Of a stretch of DNA of 64,000 bases, positions 1-8,538 are shown piece after piece. Within the stretch, counting starts at the first letter, position 1. Every line of letters begins with the position of its first letter. The position numbers were made by a program, and so were the translations under genes. The DNA comes from PHAA01 sp963665865. Lineage in GTDB: Bacteria; Bacillota; Syntrophomonadia; Syntrophomonadales; Syntrophomonadaceae. The DNA lies in NCBI GenBank assembly GCA_963665865.2, contig CAXXWF010000001.1:3757790-3821789 (forward strand), given 5' to 3'. The notes below the pieces were generated by a model that was not told where the DNA came from, made no database searches, and saw only the letters and a list, made by a program, of their open reading frames with translations.

Positions 1-1758
1 TATAATGAAGTCATTGACAAGAAGAAAATGGGTAATGTTGTCTATGACTGCTACCGATTAGAAGGTAATGCCAGAACAGCTGAAATGCTGGACGGAATCA
101 AACGACTGGGTTATAAATTCTCTACCAAGGCGGGTATTAGCGTAGGTGTTACCGATTTCGAGACTCCGCCGGAAAAAACACAAATACTGGCTGAGGCGGA
201 TGAAGCGGTTGATTCTATTGAATCTGACTTCCAGTTTGGTTTAATTAATGAGGAGGAAAGACATAACCAGGTGGTTGAAATTTGGAGTCAGGCTACCGAT
301 GATGTAACTGATGCCTTAAAACTGCACCTGAGCGAAGACAACCCGGTTTTCATGATGGCTACCTCCGGAGCCCGTGGTAATTTCCAACAGATACGTCAGT
401 TGGCTGGAATGAGAGGGCTTATGGCAGATCCATCCGGTAAGATTATTGATCTTCCTATTAAGGCGAACTTCCGAGAGGGTCTGACCGTACTTGAATACTT
501 CATATCCACTCACGGAGCCAGAAAAGGGTTAGCTGATACCGCATTACGTACCGCTGATTCGGGTTATCTAACTCGTCGCCTCGTAGATGTATCACAGGAT
601 GTTATCGTCCGGGAAGATGACTGCGAATCCGTAGAAGGCATCTGGGTGGAAAGAATCATGGAAGGATCTCAGTTGATTGAACCGCTGCATCAGAGGATTA
701 TTGGCCGGGTATCGGTAGACAGCATATTACACCCCGAAACCGGTGAGGTGTTGGTGGAAGATAACGAGATGATAGACGATGACATCGGATATAAAATTGA
801 ACGCTTAGGTATTGAAAGAGTTAAAATCAGAACCACACTTACCTGCAAAACCAGGCATGGGGTTTGCACTAAATGTTATGGCCGCAATCTGGCGACTGGA
901 TATGATGTAGAAATAGGTGAAGCTGTAGGTACCTTGGCGGCTCAATCAATCGGTGAGCCGGGAACCCAGCTGACCATGCGTACGTTCCATACCGGCGGTG
1001 TAGCCGGCGAAGATATTACCCGCGGTCTTCCCAGGGTAGAAGAGTTATTTGAAGTTCGTAAACCCAAAGGCCAGGCAGTGGTATCGGAAGCATCCGGAAA
1101 AGTGCGCTTCGGCGAGAACAAAGGTCGCCGTGAAGTAGAGATTCTAGACGAGAACAATGAAACCATGGGTGCCTACCCAGTGCATTATGGATCTCGGCTC
1201 AAAGTCAAAGAGGGTGATATGGTAGAAATAGGGGATGCACTGACCGAAGGTCCGCTGAACCCCCATGACATACTTAAAACCCAGGGTTTACAATCAGTGC
1301 AAAGATATGTTCTGCAAGAAGTACAAAAGGTGTATCGTTCCCAGGGCGTGGATATCAGCGATAAGCATATTGAGATTATGATTAGACAGATGCTCAAAAA
1401 AGTTCGTATTGAAGACTCCGGGAATACGACTATGCTGCCCGGTGCATTTATTGACATAGCCTATTTTGAAGAAGAAAATATGAGGGCAATTGAAGAAGGT
1501 GGATTGCCCTCAGTATGCTCGCCTATGTTACTGGGTATAACCAAGGCTTCTCTGAATACCGACTCTTTCTTATCGGCGGCATCGTTCCAGGAGACCACCA
1601 AAGTGCTGACCGAGGCTGCTATTAAAGGCAAGATCGATAACCTGATCGGATTGAAGGAGAATGTCATTATCGGTAAATTGATTCCAGCCGGAACTGGCTA
1701 CTCAGTTTACCGCAATATTACCATGACAGACAATCCAGATTACGTCGCTGGAGAATAA
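1..1758 (+). CDS. rpoC: DNA-directed RNA polymerase beta' subunit, C-terminal part
   Basis: This is the 3' part of the gene for the largest catalytic RNA polymerase subunit. The frame is open to the window edge, so about 585 C-terminal residues are visible and the start lies outside. Seen: the trigger-loop region (LMADPSGKIIDLPIK, FREGLTVLEYFISTHGARKG), the second zinc site (one Cys in DDCES, then CKTRHGVCTKCYG), and the block GEPGTQLTMRTFHTGGVA. These leave no doubt about identity. It is followed within about 125 bases by ybxF and the str ribosomal genes, the usual Firmicutes order. No truncation or frameshift is visible in this part. Confidence 0.98.
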   Translation, partial: YNEVIDKKKMGNVVYDCYRLEGNARTAEMLDGIKRLGYKFSTKAGISVGVTDFETPPEKTQILAEADEAVDSIESDFQFGLINEEERHNQVVEIWSQATDDVTDALKLHLSEDNPVFMMATSGARGNFQQIRQLAGMRGLMADPSGKIIDLPIKANFREGLTVLEYFISTHGARKGLADTALRTADSGYLTRRLVDVSQDVIVREDDCESVEGIWVERIMEGSQLIEPLHQRIIGRVSVDSILHPETGEVLVEDNEMIDDDIGYKIERLGIERVKIRTTLTCKTRHGVCTKCYGRNLATGYDVEIGEAVGTLAAQSIGEPGTQLTMRTFHTGGVAGEDITRGLPRVEELFEVRKPKGQAVVSEASGKVRFGENKGRREVEILDENNETMGAYPVHYGSRLKVKEGDMVEIGDALTEGPLNPHDILKTQGLQSVQRYVLQEVQKVYRSQGVDISDKHIEIMIRQMLKKVRIEDSGNTTMLPGAFIDIAYFEEENMRAIEEGGLPSVCSPMLLGITKASLNTDSFLSAASFQETTKVLTEAAIKGKIDNLIGLKENVIIGKLIPAGTGYSVYRNITMTDNPDYVAGE

Positions 1759-1883
1759 AATATCTTAAAAAACAAAATAATTTGACTGTAAGATACCTGG
1801 ATGCTAAAATATTAAGGCGCGCGACCAATAAAGTCGATCCGTCAATAATAAACCGACTTCAATGTTCAGAGGAGGTAACAGGA

Positions 1884-2132
1884 TTGTTGCTAGATGAGAT
1901 CACGAACAGCAAGAAGGTTATTGGCAGTAAACAAGTCAAGAAGGCTGTAATAAAGGGATTGGCCAGCAAGGTTTATCTGGCTGCTGATGCGGAACCTCAT
2001 ATCATTGCGCCTCTGCGGGAATTATGCCGCCAGCATGGGGTGGAAGCAGCGATGATAGAAACGATGGAAGTGTTGGGAAAAGCTTGTGGCATTGAAGTGG
2101 GTTCAGCAGCCGTCGCGCTTGTAAAAGAGTAA
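1884..2132 (+). CDS. rplGB: L7Ae/L30e-family RNA-binding protein (YbxF/RplGB type)
   Basis: Small RNA-binding protein of the L7Ae family that binds kink-turn RNA and lies between rpoC and rpsL in Firmicutes. The frame can be opened from a TTG at 1782, but no ribosome binding site precedes it. A GAGGAGGT at about 1869-1876 sits 7 bases before an in-frame TTG at 1884, which gives 82 residues, the length of B. subtilis YbxF. I therefore place the start at 1884. The body fits the family: KKVIGSKQVKKAVIKG, a central VYLAADAEP strand, then CGIEVGSAAVALV. A ribosomal or RNA-structural role is known for the family but not shown here. Confidence 0.85.
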   Translation: MLLDEITNSKKVIGSKQVKKAVIKGLASKVYLAADAEPHIIAPLRELCRQHGVEAAMIETMEVLGKACGIEVGSAAVALVKE

Positions 2133-2156
2133 TTAAACGGGGAAGGAGGTGCAGGT

Positions 2157-2534
2157 ATGCCGACGATTAACCAGCTTGTTAGAAAAGGACGCCAAAAAGA
2201 AGTGAAAAAATCTACAGCACCCGCCCTAAAAAGCTGTCCACAAAAAAGAGGGGTTTGTACCCGTGTATATACCACCACACCCAAAAAGCCAAACTCGGCC
2301 TTACGTAAAATTGCCAGGGTAAGGTTGACGAATAGTATTGAAGTAACCTCATATATTCCTGGTATTGGTCACAATTTACAGGAGCACTCTGTGGTGCTGA
2401 TAAGGGGTGGCCGGGTCAAGGATTTGCCAGGAGTAAGATACCATATTATAAGGGGAACCCTGGATGCTGCTGGAGTAGCCAAGCGTAATCAGGGAAGGTC
2501 TAAGTATGGAACCAAGAGACCTAAGAAGAAATAG
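2157..2534 (+). CDS. rpsL: 30S ribosomal protein S12
   Basis: S12 of the small-subunit decoding centre, 125 residues. Seen: CPQKRGVCTRVYTTTPKKPNSALRK and GGRVKDLPGVRYH. The two lysines at the positions where streptomycin-resistance substitutions arise (PKKPNS and GRVKDLPG loops) are both present, so the sequence predicts a streptomycin-sensitive decoding centre. A strong GGAAGGAGGTG stands just before the ATG. It is the first gene of the str group, followed 14 bases later by rpsG. Confidence 0.98.
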   Translation: MPTINQLVRKGRQKEVKKSTAPALKSCPQKRGVCTRVYTTTPKKPNSALRKIARVRLTNSIEVTSYIPGIGHNLQEHSVVLIRGGRVKDLPGVRYHIIRGTLDAAGVAKRNQGRSKYGTKRPKKK

Positions 2535-2548
2535 AAGGGAGTCAAGCT

Positions 2549-3019
2549 ATGCCTAGAAAAGGGCCCGTTCCTAAAAGAGATGTTTTGCCCGATCCTATTT
2601 ATAACAGCAAGATTTTTACCAAGTTGGTAAATCAGATAATGTGGGATGGCAAAAAGAGTTTGGCTGAGAGAATCTGCTACGAAGCTTTTGAGAGAATTGC
2701 CAACAAAACGAATAAAGATGCGCTGCAGGTCTTTGAAGAAGCTATGAAAAATATTACTCCACTCGTAGAGGTTAAAGCCCGCCGAGTTGGTGGTGCTAAC
2801 TATCAGGTTCCGGTAGAAGTGAGAGCCGACCGCAGACAAACCTTAGCTATTCGTTGGCTGGTCGGATATACACGTAAACGTGGTGAAAAAACCATGGCTG
2901 AACGCCTTGCCGGTGAACTAATGGATGCTGCCAACGGCAGCGGTGGATCAGTTAAGAAGAAGGAAGATACCCACAAAATGGCCGAAGCCAACAAAGCATT
3001 TGCCCATTATCGTTGGTAG
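2549..3019 (+). CDS. rpsG: 30S ribosomal protein S7
   Basis: S7, the primary binder that nucleates the head of the small subunit, 156 residues, standard length. Seen: MPRKGPVPKRDVLPDPIYNS at the N-terminus, GGANYQVPVEVRADRR in the middle, and the C-terminal HKMAEANKAFAHYRW. AGAAGGGAG precedes the ATG. It lies in the usual rpsL-rpsG-fusA-tuf order. In other bacteria S7 is the translational repressor of this group; no repressor-site structure was identified here. Confidence 0.98.
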   Translation: MPRKGPVPKRDVLPDPIYNSKIFTKLVNQIMWDGKKSLAERICYEAFERIANKTNKDALQVFEEAMKNITPLVEVKARRVGGANYQVPVEVRADRRQTLAIRWLVGYTRKRGEKTMAERLAGELMDAANGSGGSVKKKEDTHKMAEANKAFAHYRW

Positions 3020-3036
3020 ACTTCAGGAGTGGTCTG

Positions 3037-5127
3037 ATGGCTCATAAATCCGAATTAAGTTCGATAAGAAACATAGGCATCATGGCACATATTGACGCTG
3101 GGAAGACGACAACTACCGAAAGAATACTGTTCTATACCGGCAGAGTCCATAGGATGGGGGAAGTTGACAAAGGTACCGCTACTATGGATTGGATGACCCA
3201 GGAACAAGAGAGAGGTATAACCATAACCTCGGCTGCTACTGCTTGTTATTGGCGGGATTATGCTATTAATATTATCGATACACCCGGCCATGTGGACTTT
3301 ACAGCTGAGGTAGAGCGGTCGCTCCGGATATTGGATGGTGCAATTGGTATCTTTTGCGCCGTTGCCGGAGTACAACCCCAGTCAGAGACCGTATGGCGGC
3401 AGGCAGATAGGTATAGAGTGCCGCGCATTGCTTATATTAACAAAATGGATCGAATTGGGGCGGATTTTACCCGGGCCATAACTATGATCAATAAAAATCT
3501 CGGCAGCAATGCAATACCGATTCAACTTCCCCTGGGAGTTGAGGATGCATTTGCAGGGATTATTGATATTATCAAAATGAAAGCCTACGTTTACGAAGAA
3601 GGCGCAGGCGACAAGTTTCTGGAAAGGGACCTGGATGATACTGAGAAGTTGGAAGCGGAAGCCTATCGGGACAGATTGCTGGAAAAACTGGCCGAGCACG
3701 ACGACCTTATCATGGAGAAGTACCTGGAAGGAAGTTCTATCTCCACGGTGGAGATAAACAGTTCTTTGAGAAAGCAAACTATTGCCAACCTGTTGGTACC
3801 AGTTTTATGCGGATCTTCTTTTAAAAACAAAGGAGTGCAGATGCTTCTGGATGCGGTGGTTGACTACCTGCCCTCACCTTTGGACATCCCGCCCACCAAC
3901 GGGATTGAGGTGGAAACAGGTCAGGAGATCACGATTCCCGTAGATATAAATGCCCCCCTCTGCGCTCTGGCATTTAAAATTGCGGTTGATCCGTATGTAG
4001 GCAAACTTACCTATTTTAGGATCTATGCAGGCCAAGTCAAGGTAGGCGCTCAGCTTATTAATAGCGTAAAAGATAAAAAAGAGCGCATAACCAAGATATT
4101 GAAGATGCATGCCAACCATCGGGAAGAGGTAGAAGAAGCTGGAGCCGGGGAAATAGTAGCCGGAGTCGGGTTAAAAGACACGGTTACCGGCGAAACCCTA
4201 TGCTCGCCAGACAGCAGGATTATCCTGGAGTCTATGGATTTTCCAGAACCGGTTATTGATGTAGCGATCGAACCCAAGACCAAAGCTGATCAGGATCGGA
4301 TTGGAGAGAGTCTAAGGCGTTTAGCGGAGGAAGATCCTACCTTTAGGACCAGGTATGATGAAGAGACCGGGCAGACAATCATTTCCGGTATGGGAGAGCT
4401 TCATCTGGAAATTATCATTGATCGGCTTTTGCGGGAATTTAAGGTGAATGCCAATGTAGGAAAACCACAGGTGGCCTACAAGGAAACGATCAGTGTCCCC
4501 GCCAAGGTTGAGACCAGGTTTGAGAGGCAGACCGGCGGACATGGTCAATTCGCCCACCTTATTCTGGCAGTAGCTCCTTTGTCGGAGGGGCAGGGTAAAA
4601 AAATTGTAGATCAAACAACTGCAGGAGTACTTCCCAAAGAGTTTATTACTGCGGTTGAAGTTGGAGTCAGAGGAGCCCTGCAGGCCGGAATACTGGCTGG
4701 ATACCCGGTAGATGACATAGAAGTTAAAGTTCTGGGAGGTTCCTATCACGAGGTTGATTCCTCGGAGCAAGCATTCAAGATAGCCGCCAATATGGCACTG
4801 AAAGATGCATTGGGGAAGGCCCAGGCAATTCTCCTGGAACCTATTATGAGTATAGATATTGTATCCCCCGAAGAATACGTCGGTGACGTAATATCAGACC
4901 TGAATGCCCGTCGGGGCCGGGTGTTAGGTTTTGAAGAAACCCGCGCCAACAAGATTATCAAAGGGACGGTACCTCTGGCAGAAACATTCGGCTATGCGAC
5001 TCATCTGAGGTCGGCCAGCCAGGGTCGGGCCACCTTCTCGATGGAGATTAGAGACTACGCGGAGGTGCCTGAGTCCAAGAGCAAAGAAATAATAGGGAAA
5101 AGATATGGTTCACCGGTAAAAAGATAA
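3037..5127 (+). CDS. fusA: Elongation factor G
   Basis: Translocation GTPase, 696 residues from the ATG at 3037. An in-frame TTG at 3013 would add eight residues but overlaps the end of rpsG and lacks a ribosome binding site, whereas CAGGAG at 3024-3029 serves 3037. Seen: G1 AHIDAGKTTTTER, G2/G3 ERGITITSAA and DTPGHVDFTAEVERSLR, G4 NKMDR, then the domain IV-V blocks (GGHGQFAHL, GGSYHEVDSSEQAF, YVGDVISDLNARRG). All five domains are covered and no odd insert is visible. It is co-oriented with rpsG and tuf. Confidence 0.98.
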   Translation: MAHKSELSSIRNIGIMAHIDAGKTTTTERILFYTGRVHRMGEVDKGTATMDWMTQEQERGITITSAATACYWRDYAINIIDTPGHVDFTAEVERSLRILDGAIGIFCAVAGVQPQSETVWRQADRYRVPRIAYINKMDRIGADFTRAITMINKNLGSNAIPIQLPLGVEDAFAGIIDIIKMKAYVYEEGAGDKFLERDLDDTEKLEAEAYRDRLLEKLAEHDDLIMEKYLEGSSISTVEINSSLRKQTIANLLVPVLCGSSFKNKGVQMLLDAVVDYLPSPLDIPPTNGIEVETGQEITIPVDINAPLCALAFKIAVDPYVGKLTYFRIYAGQVKVGAQLINSVKDKKERITKILKMHANHREEVEEAGAGEIVAGVGLKDTVTGETLCSPDSRIILESMDFPEPVIDVAIEPKTKADQDRIGESLRRLAEEDPTFRTRYDEETGQTIISGMGELHLEIIIDRLLREFKVNANVGKPQVAYKETISVPAKVETRFERQTGGHGQFAHLILAVAPLSEGQGKKIVDQTTAGVLPKEFITAVEVGVRGALQAGILAGYPVDDIEVKVLGGSYHEVDSSEQAFKIAANMALKDALGKAQAILLEPIMSIDIVSPEEYVGDVISDLNARRGRVLGFEETRANKIIKGTVPLAETFGYATHLRSASQGRATFSMEIRDYAEVPESKSKEIIGKRYGSPVKR

Positions 5128-5161
5128 ATAACGAAAGCTTAGAGAGGAAAGGTGAAAAGAG

Positions 5162-6364
5162 ATGGCAAAAGCGAAATACGAGAGATCAAAACCACACCTT
5201 AACGTTGGGACGATAGGACATGTAGACCATGGCAAGACAAGTTTAACCGCCGCTATAACCCTGGTATTGTCCAAAGTAGGAGGAGCCGTAGCAACGAGCT
5301 ATGATTCGATAGACAAAGCACCGGAAGAGAGAGAAAGAGGAATCACGATAAATACCGCCCATGTAGAATACGAGACTGCCAAAAGACACTATGCGCACGT
5401 AGACTGTCCGGGACATGCCGACTATATCAAGAACATGATAACAGGAGCAGCCCAGATGGACGGGTCCATATTAGTAGTATCAGCAGCCGACGGTCCCATG
5501 CCGCAGACCAGAGAGCACATCCTGCTGTCCAGACAAGTAGGGGTGCATGACATGGTAGTATTCATGAATAAAATCGACCTGGTAGATGACGATGAACTGT
5601 TGGAACTGGTAGAGATGGAGATCAGAGAACTCCTAACCACCTATGAATTCCCGGGCGACGACATTCCGGTAGTGATGGGCTCAGCCACCAAAGCTCTGGC
5701 ATGCGGATGCGGACTTAGAGAATGTGAATGGTGCGGACGCATCTGGCAGTTGATGGATGCAGTAGACGCGTACATTCCAGAGCCGGAGAGAGCAACCGAT
5801 AAACCGTTCCTGATGCCGATAGAAGACGTATTTACGATAACCGGAAGAGGAACCGTGGTAACCGGTCGAGTAGAGAGAGGCCAGATAAAAGTCGGAGAAG
5901 AAGTAGCCATCATAGGAATGAGAGAAGAGATCAAGAAACATATAGTAACCGGGGTAGAAATGTTTAGAAAGCTTCTGGACTATGCGCAGGCCGGAGACAA
6001 CATCGGAACCCTGTTAAGAGGACTGGATAGAAAAGACGTAGAAAGAGGCATGGTACTTGCAAAGCCGAACAGTATCAAGCCCCTAACCGAATTCCATGCC
6101 GAAGTATATGTACTATCCAAAGAAGAAGGCGGAAGACACACTCCGTTCTTTGGCGGATATCGGCCGCAGTTCTACTTCAGGACCACAGACGTAACTGGAA
6201 TAATCCAATTACCAGAGGGAGTAGAAATGGTAATGCCGGGTGACAACATCCAGATGGCCATAAGTCTGATCACTCCGATAGCGATAGAAGAAGGATTAAG
6301 ATTTGCCATCCGTGAAGGCGGCAGAACGGTTGGATCCGGTGTAGTTACCAGTATTGATAAATAG
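5162..6364 (+). CDS. tuf: Elongation factor Tu
   Basis: Delivers aminoacyl-tRNA to the ribosome; 400 residues. Seen: GHVDHGKTSLTAAI (G1), ERERGITINTAHVEY (G2), DCPGHADYIKNMI (G3), NKIDLVDD (G4), and the domain II block TGRGTVVTGRVERG. Unusual feature: near the end of the G domain residues 180-196 read ACGCGLRECEWCGRIWQ, placing four cysteines at 181, 183, 188 and 191 (CxCx4CxxC), a spacing that could bind zinc. From memory similar Cys-rich versions occur in some Clostridia, but they are absent in E. coli EF-Tu. Codon use leans to GTA, AGA and ATA, which fits very high expression. AGAGAGGAAAGG precedes the ATG. Confidence 0.97.
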   Translation: MAKAKYERSKPHLNVGTIGHVDHGKTSLTAAITLVLSKVGGAVATSYDSIDKAPEERERGITINTAHVEYETAKRHYAHVDCPGHADYIKNMITGAAQMDGSILVVSAADGPMPQTREHILLSRQVGVHDMVVFMNKIDLVDDDELLELVEMEIRELLTTYEFPGDDIPVVMGSATKALACGCGLRECEWCGRIWQLMDAVDAYIPEPERATDKPFLMPIEDVFTITGRGTVVTGRVERGQIKVGEEVAIIGMREEIKKHIVTGVEMFRKLLDYAQAGDNIGTLLRGLDRKDVERGMVLAKPNSIKPLTEFHAEVYVLSKEEGGRHTPFFGGYRPQFYFRTTDVTGIIQLPEGVEMVMPGDNIQMAISLITPIAIEEGLRFAIREGGRTVGSGVVTSIDK

Positions 6365-6386
6365 GACCCGAGAAACGAATAAATAA

Positions 6387-6410
6387 GCAAAGGACGGAAA
6401 TGTCCTTTGC
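6387..6410. terminator. Hairpin between tuf and rpsJ
   Basis: Perfect 9-bp stem GCAAAGGAC / GTCCTTTGC with a 6-base loop (GGAAAT), 22 bases after the tuf stop. No T-run follows, so it is more likely an attenuator, pause or mRNA-stabilising hairpin at the str/S10 boundary than a full terminator. Confidence 0.5.
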
Positions 6411-6468
6411 AACCAAACGCCAGGGGGCGTGTATTAAAATGAACCTATTCTAAGGAGGTTTAACAAGA

Positions 6469-6780
6469 GTGAATGGTCAGCAGAAAGTTCGCATTAGGTT
6501 AAAAGCATTCGACCACAAGCTTCTCGACCAGTCTTCACAGAAGATTGTTGATACTGCGAGGAAGAATGGAGCTAACGTCTCCGGTCCAATACCCTTGCCA
6601 ACCGAGAAGAAAATTTATACGATTTTGCGGTCACCACACGTGAATAAAGATTCACGTGAACAATTTGAGATGAGGACCCATAAACGGTTAATCGACATAC
6701 TCGATCCTAATCCCCGGACGATAGATGCTCTCATGCATCTGGATCTACCTTCAGGAGTGGATATAGAGATCAAGTTATAG
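6469..6780 (+). CDS. rpsJ: 30S ribosomal protein S10
   Basis: S10 of the small-subunit head, also the NusE partner in antitermination complexes. 103 residues from GTG at 6469, with TAAGGAGG ending about ten bases upstream. Seen: KVRIRLKAFDHKLLDQS, the loop block SGPIPLPTEKKIYTILRSPHVNKDSREQFEMRTHKRLIDI, and the end LPSGVDIEIKL. First gene of the S10 group. A 138-base gap to rplC contains no recognised gene. Confidence 0.98.
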   Translation: MNGQQKVRIRLKAFDHKLLDQSSQKIVDTARKNGANVSGPIPLPTEKKIYTILRSPHVNKDSREQFEMRTHKRLIDILDPNPRTIDALMHLDLPSGVDIEIKL

Positions 6781-6918
6781 CTGAGGAACCGGTGCTAAGA
6801 GGCCAGTGGGGGCAAGAGGTCTCGAGGTGGTAAATCCGGGCAGATTACAAAGAGGTGATGTTGGGTGTCCCGCTTCCAACCGCTCGCCGCAGAATTCTTA
6901 GGCTAGGAGGTAGTATAG

Positions 6919-7557
6919 GTGGCAGAGAAAACCCTGAAGTCAATAATGGGGATTAAAATAGGCATGACCCAGGTATTTGACGAGAATGGCAAAGCAATAC
7001 CGGTCACTGTTGTGCAGGCGGAACCTAACGTAGTTCTGCAGAAGAAAAAAGTAGAGACCGATGGATATAACGCAATCCAGGTTGGGTTTAAGAATATCCG
7101 CGAGAAACTGGTTACCAAACCTATAATGGGCATCTTTAATAAAGCTAAGCTAAAACCTTTGAAACACATTAAAGAATTTAATGTAAATAATGTGGATGAC
7201 TACGAAATAGGCAGCGAAATTACTATAGACTTATTTGCCGCTGATGAGGTAGTTGATGTGGTAGGCACCTCCAAAGGCAAAGGTTTTGCCGGGGCAGTCA
7301 AAAGGCACAATATGGCTCGGGGCTCCATGGGACACGGCTCAAAATACCATCGCCGTCCTGGTTCGTTGGGTGCGATGGGTCCGGCTCGAGTATTTAAAGG
7401 TCGGAAGATGCCAGGTCATTTGGGTGGAGAGCGGGTTACGGTTCAAGGTTTAAAGATAGTAAAAGTCTATCCGGAAAAGAATCTCATTCTTATCAAGGGT
7501 GCGATTCCGGGTCCCAGGAAAGGCTTGGTGCTTATTAAGAAGTCACTCAAGGCATAG
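6919..7557 (+). CDS. rplC: 50S ribosomal protein L3
   Basis: L3, an early assembly protein whose loop reaches the peptidyl-transferase centre. 212 residues from GTG at 6919, with TAGGAGGT upstream. Seen: GIKIGMTQVFDENGKAIPVTVVQ at the N-terminus, and the central loop GTSKGKGFAGAVKRHN with HGSKYHRRPGSLGAMGPARVFKGRKMPGH. The length is normal for the Firmicutes form. It is followed at once by rplD. Confidence 0.97.
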   Translation: MAEKTLKSIMGIKIGMTQVFDENGKAIPVTVVQAEPNVVLQKKKVETDGYNAIQVGFKNIREKLVTKPIMGIFNKAKLKPLKHIKEFNVNNVDDYEIGSEITIDLFAADEVVDVVGTSKGKGFAGAVKRHNMARGSMGHGSKYHRRPGSLGAMGPARVFKGRKMPGHLGGERVTVQGLKIVKVYPEKNLILIKGAIPGPRKGLVLIKKSLKA

Positions 7558-7587
7558 TTAGAGTTCGATGTGAAGGAGGTAAAGAAG

Positions 7588-8211
7588 ATGCCTAAAGTTG
7601 CAGTATATGATATGCAGGGCGCCCAGGTCGGGGAAATAGACTTAAACGACAATGTTTTTGGAATAGAGCCCAACGAAGCAGTGATGCAGCAATTTGTAAA
7701 GATGCAGCTCGCTAATAAGCGGCAAGGAACTTCCTCTACGAAGACTAGAGCAGAAGTTAGAGGCGGGGGCAAGAAACCCTGGAAACAGAAAGGTACCGGC
7801 CGCGCCCGGGTGGGCAGCTCTCGCAATCCGGTATGGAGAGGCGGAGGAATCGCATTTGGGCCTAAGCCCAGAGACTATTCTTATACACTTCCCCGTAAAG
7901 TAAGACGTCTGGCCTTAAAGTCAGCACTTTCCAGCAAGGCTTTAGATCTTAATATTATTGTCGTGGATGTTCTGACTTTCGAGGAACCCAGGACCAAGCT
8001 GATGATAGAGACCCTGGAATTGTTGAAAGCAGCCCAAAAGACGCTGGTTATAACAGCTGACAATGATGTCAATGTATATAAGTCAGCCCGTAACATCCCG
8101 GGGGTTAAATCACTCAAGGCAGACTATATAAATGTTTTTGATGTTCTTAAATATGAGACTCTGCTCATGACCAGAGATGCAGTTGCCAGAGTAGAGGAGG
8201 TATTTGCATAA
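7588..8211 (+). CDS. rplD: 50S ribosomal protein L4
   Basis: L4, lining the exit tunnel; 207 residues from ATG 7588. GAAGGAGGT at 7572-7580 lies inside a longer in-frame GTG reading (7570), so that GTG cannot be the start. Seen: the tunnel loop block TSSTKTRAEVRGGGKKPWKQKGTGRARVGSSRNPVWRGGG, and the C-terminal Rossmann-like half ending DAVARVEEVFA. In proteobacteria L4 represses its own operon; no such site was found here. One base separates its stop from rplW. Confidence 0.97.
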   Translation: MPKVAVYDMQGAQVGEIDLNDNVFGIEPNEAVMQQFVKMQLANKRQGTSSTKTRAEVRGGGKKPWKQKGTGRARVGSSRNPVWRGGGIAFGPKPRDYSYTLPRKVRRLALKSALSSKALDLNIIVVDVLTFEEPRTKLMIETLELLKAAQKTLVITADNDVNVYKSARNIPGVKSLKADYINVFDVLKYETLLMTRDAVARVEEVFA

Positions 8212-8212
8212 C

Positions 8213-8500
8213 ATGAGAGATTATAGAGACATTATTATCCGGCCGGTAGTTACCGAGAAGTCAATGAACTTGCTGGCCGATAACAAATACACCTTTGTTG
8301 TGGATAAGAGGTCCAATAAGACTGAAATCAAGAACGCAATTGAAGATATATTCAAAGTAAAGGTTGATAAAGTCAGTACCATGATAATTAAGGGCAAACC
8401 CAAGCGGATGGGCAAATTTGAAGGTCGGACCTCTGACCGGAAAAAAGCCATTGTAAGCCTAAAAGCCGGACAGAAGATCAAACTATTTGAAGGCATGTAA
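8213..8500 (+). CDS. rplW: 50S ribosomal protein L23
   Basis: L23, at the exit of the tunnel where trigger factor and SRP dock. 95 residues from ATG 8213, one base after the rplD stop; AGAGGAGG at 8193-8200 is the ribosome binding site. A TTG at 8204 in the same frame is too close to that site. Seen: MRDYRDIIIRPVVTEKSM, then IKGKPKRMGKFEGRTSDRKKA. Standard length. Confidence 0.96.
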   Translation: MRDYRDIIIRPVVTEKSMNLLADNKYTFVVDKRSNKTEIKNAIEDIFKVKVDKVSTMIIKGKPKRMGKFEGRTSDRKKAIVSLKAGQKIKLFEGM

Positions 8501-8538
8501 AACCTTTATTTGGCGTGCTGTAAGGAGTGAGAAAGGAA

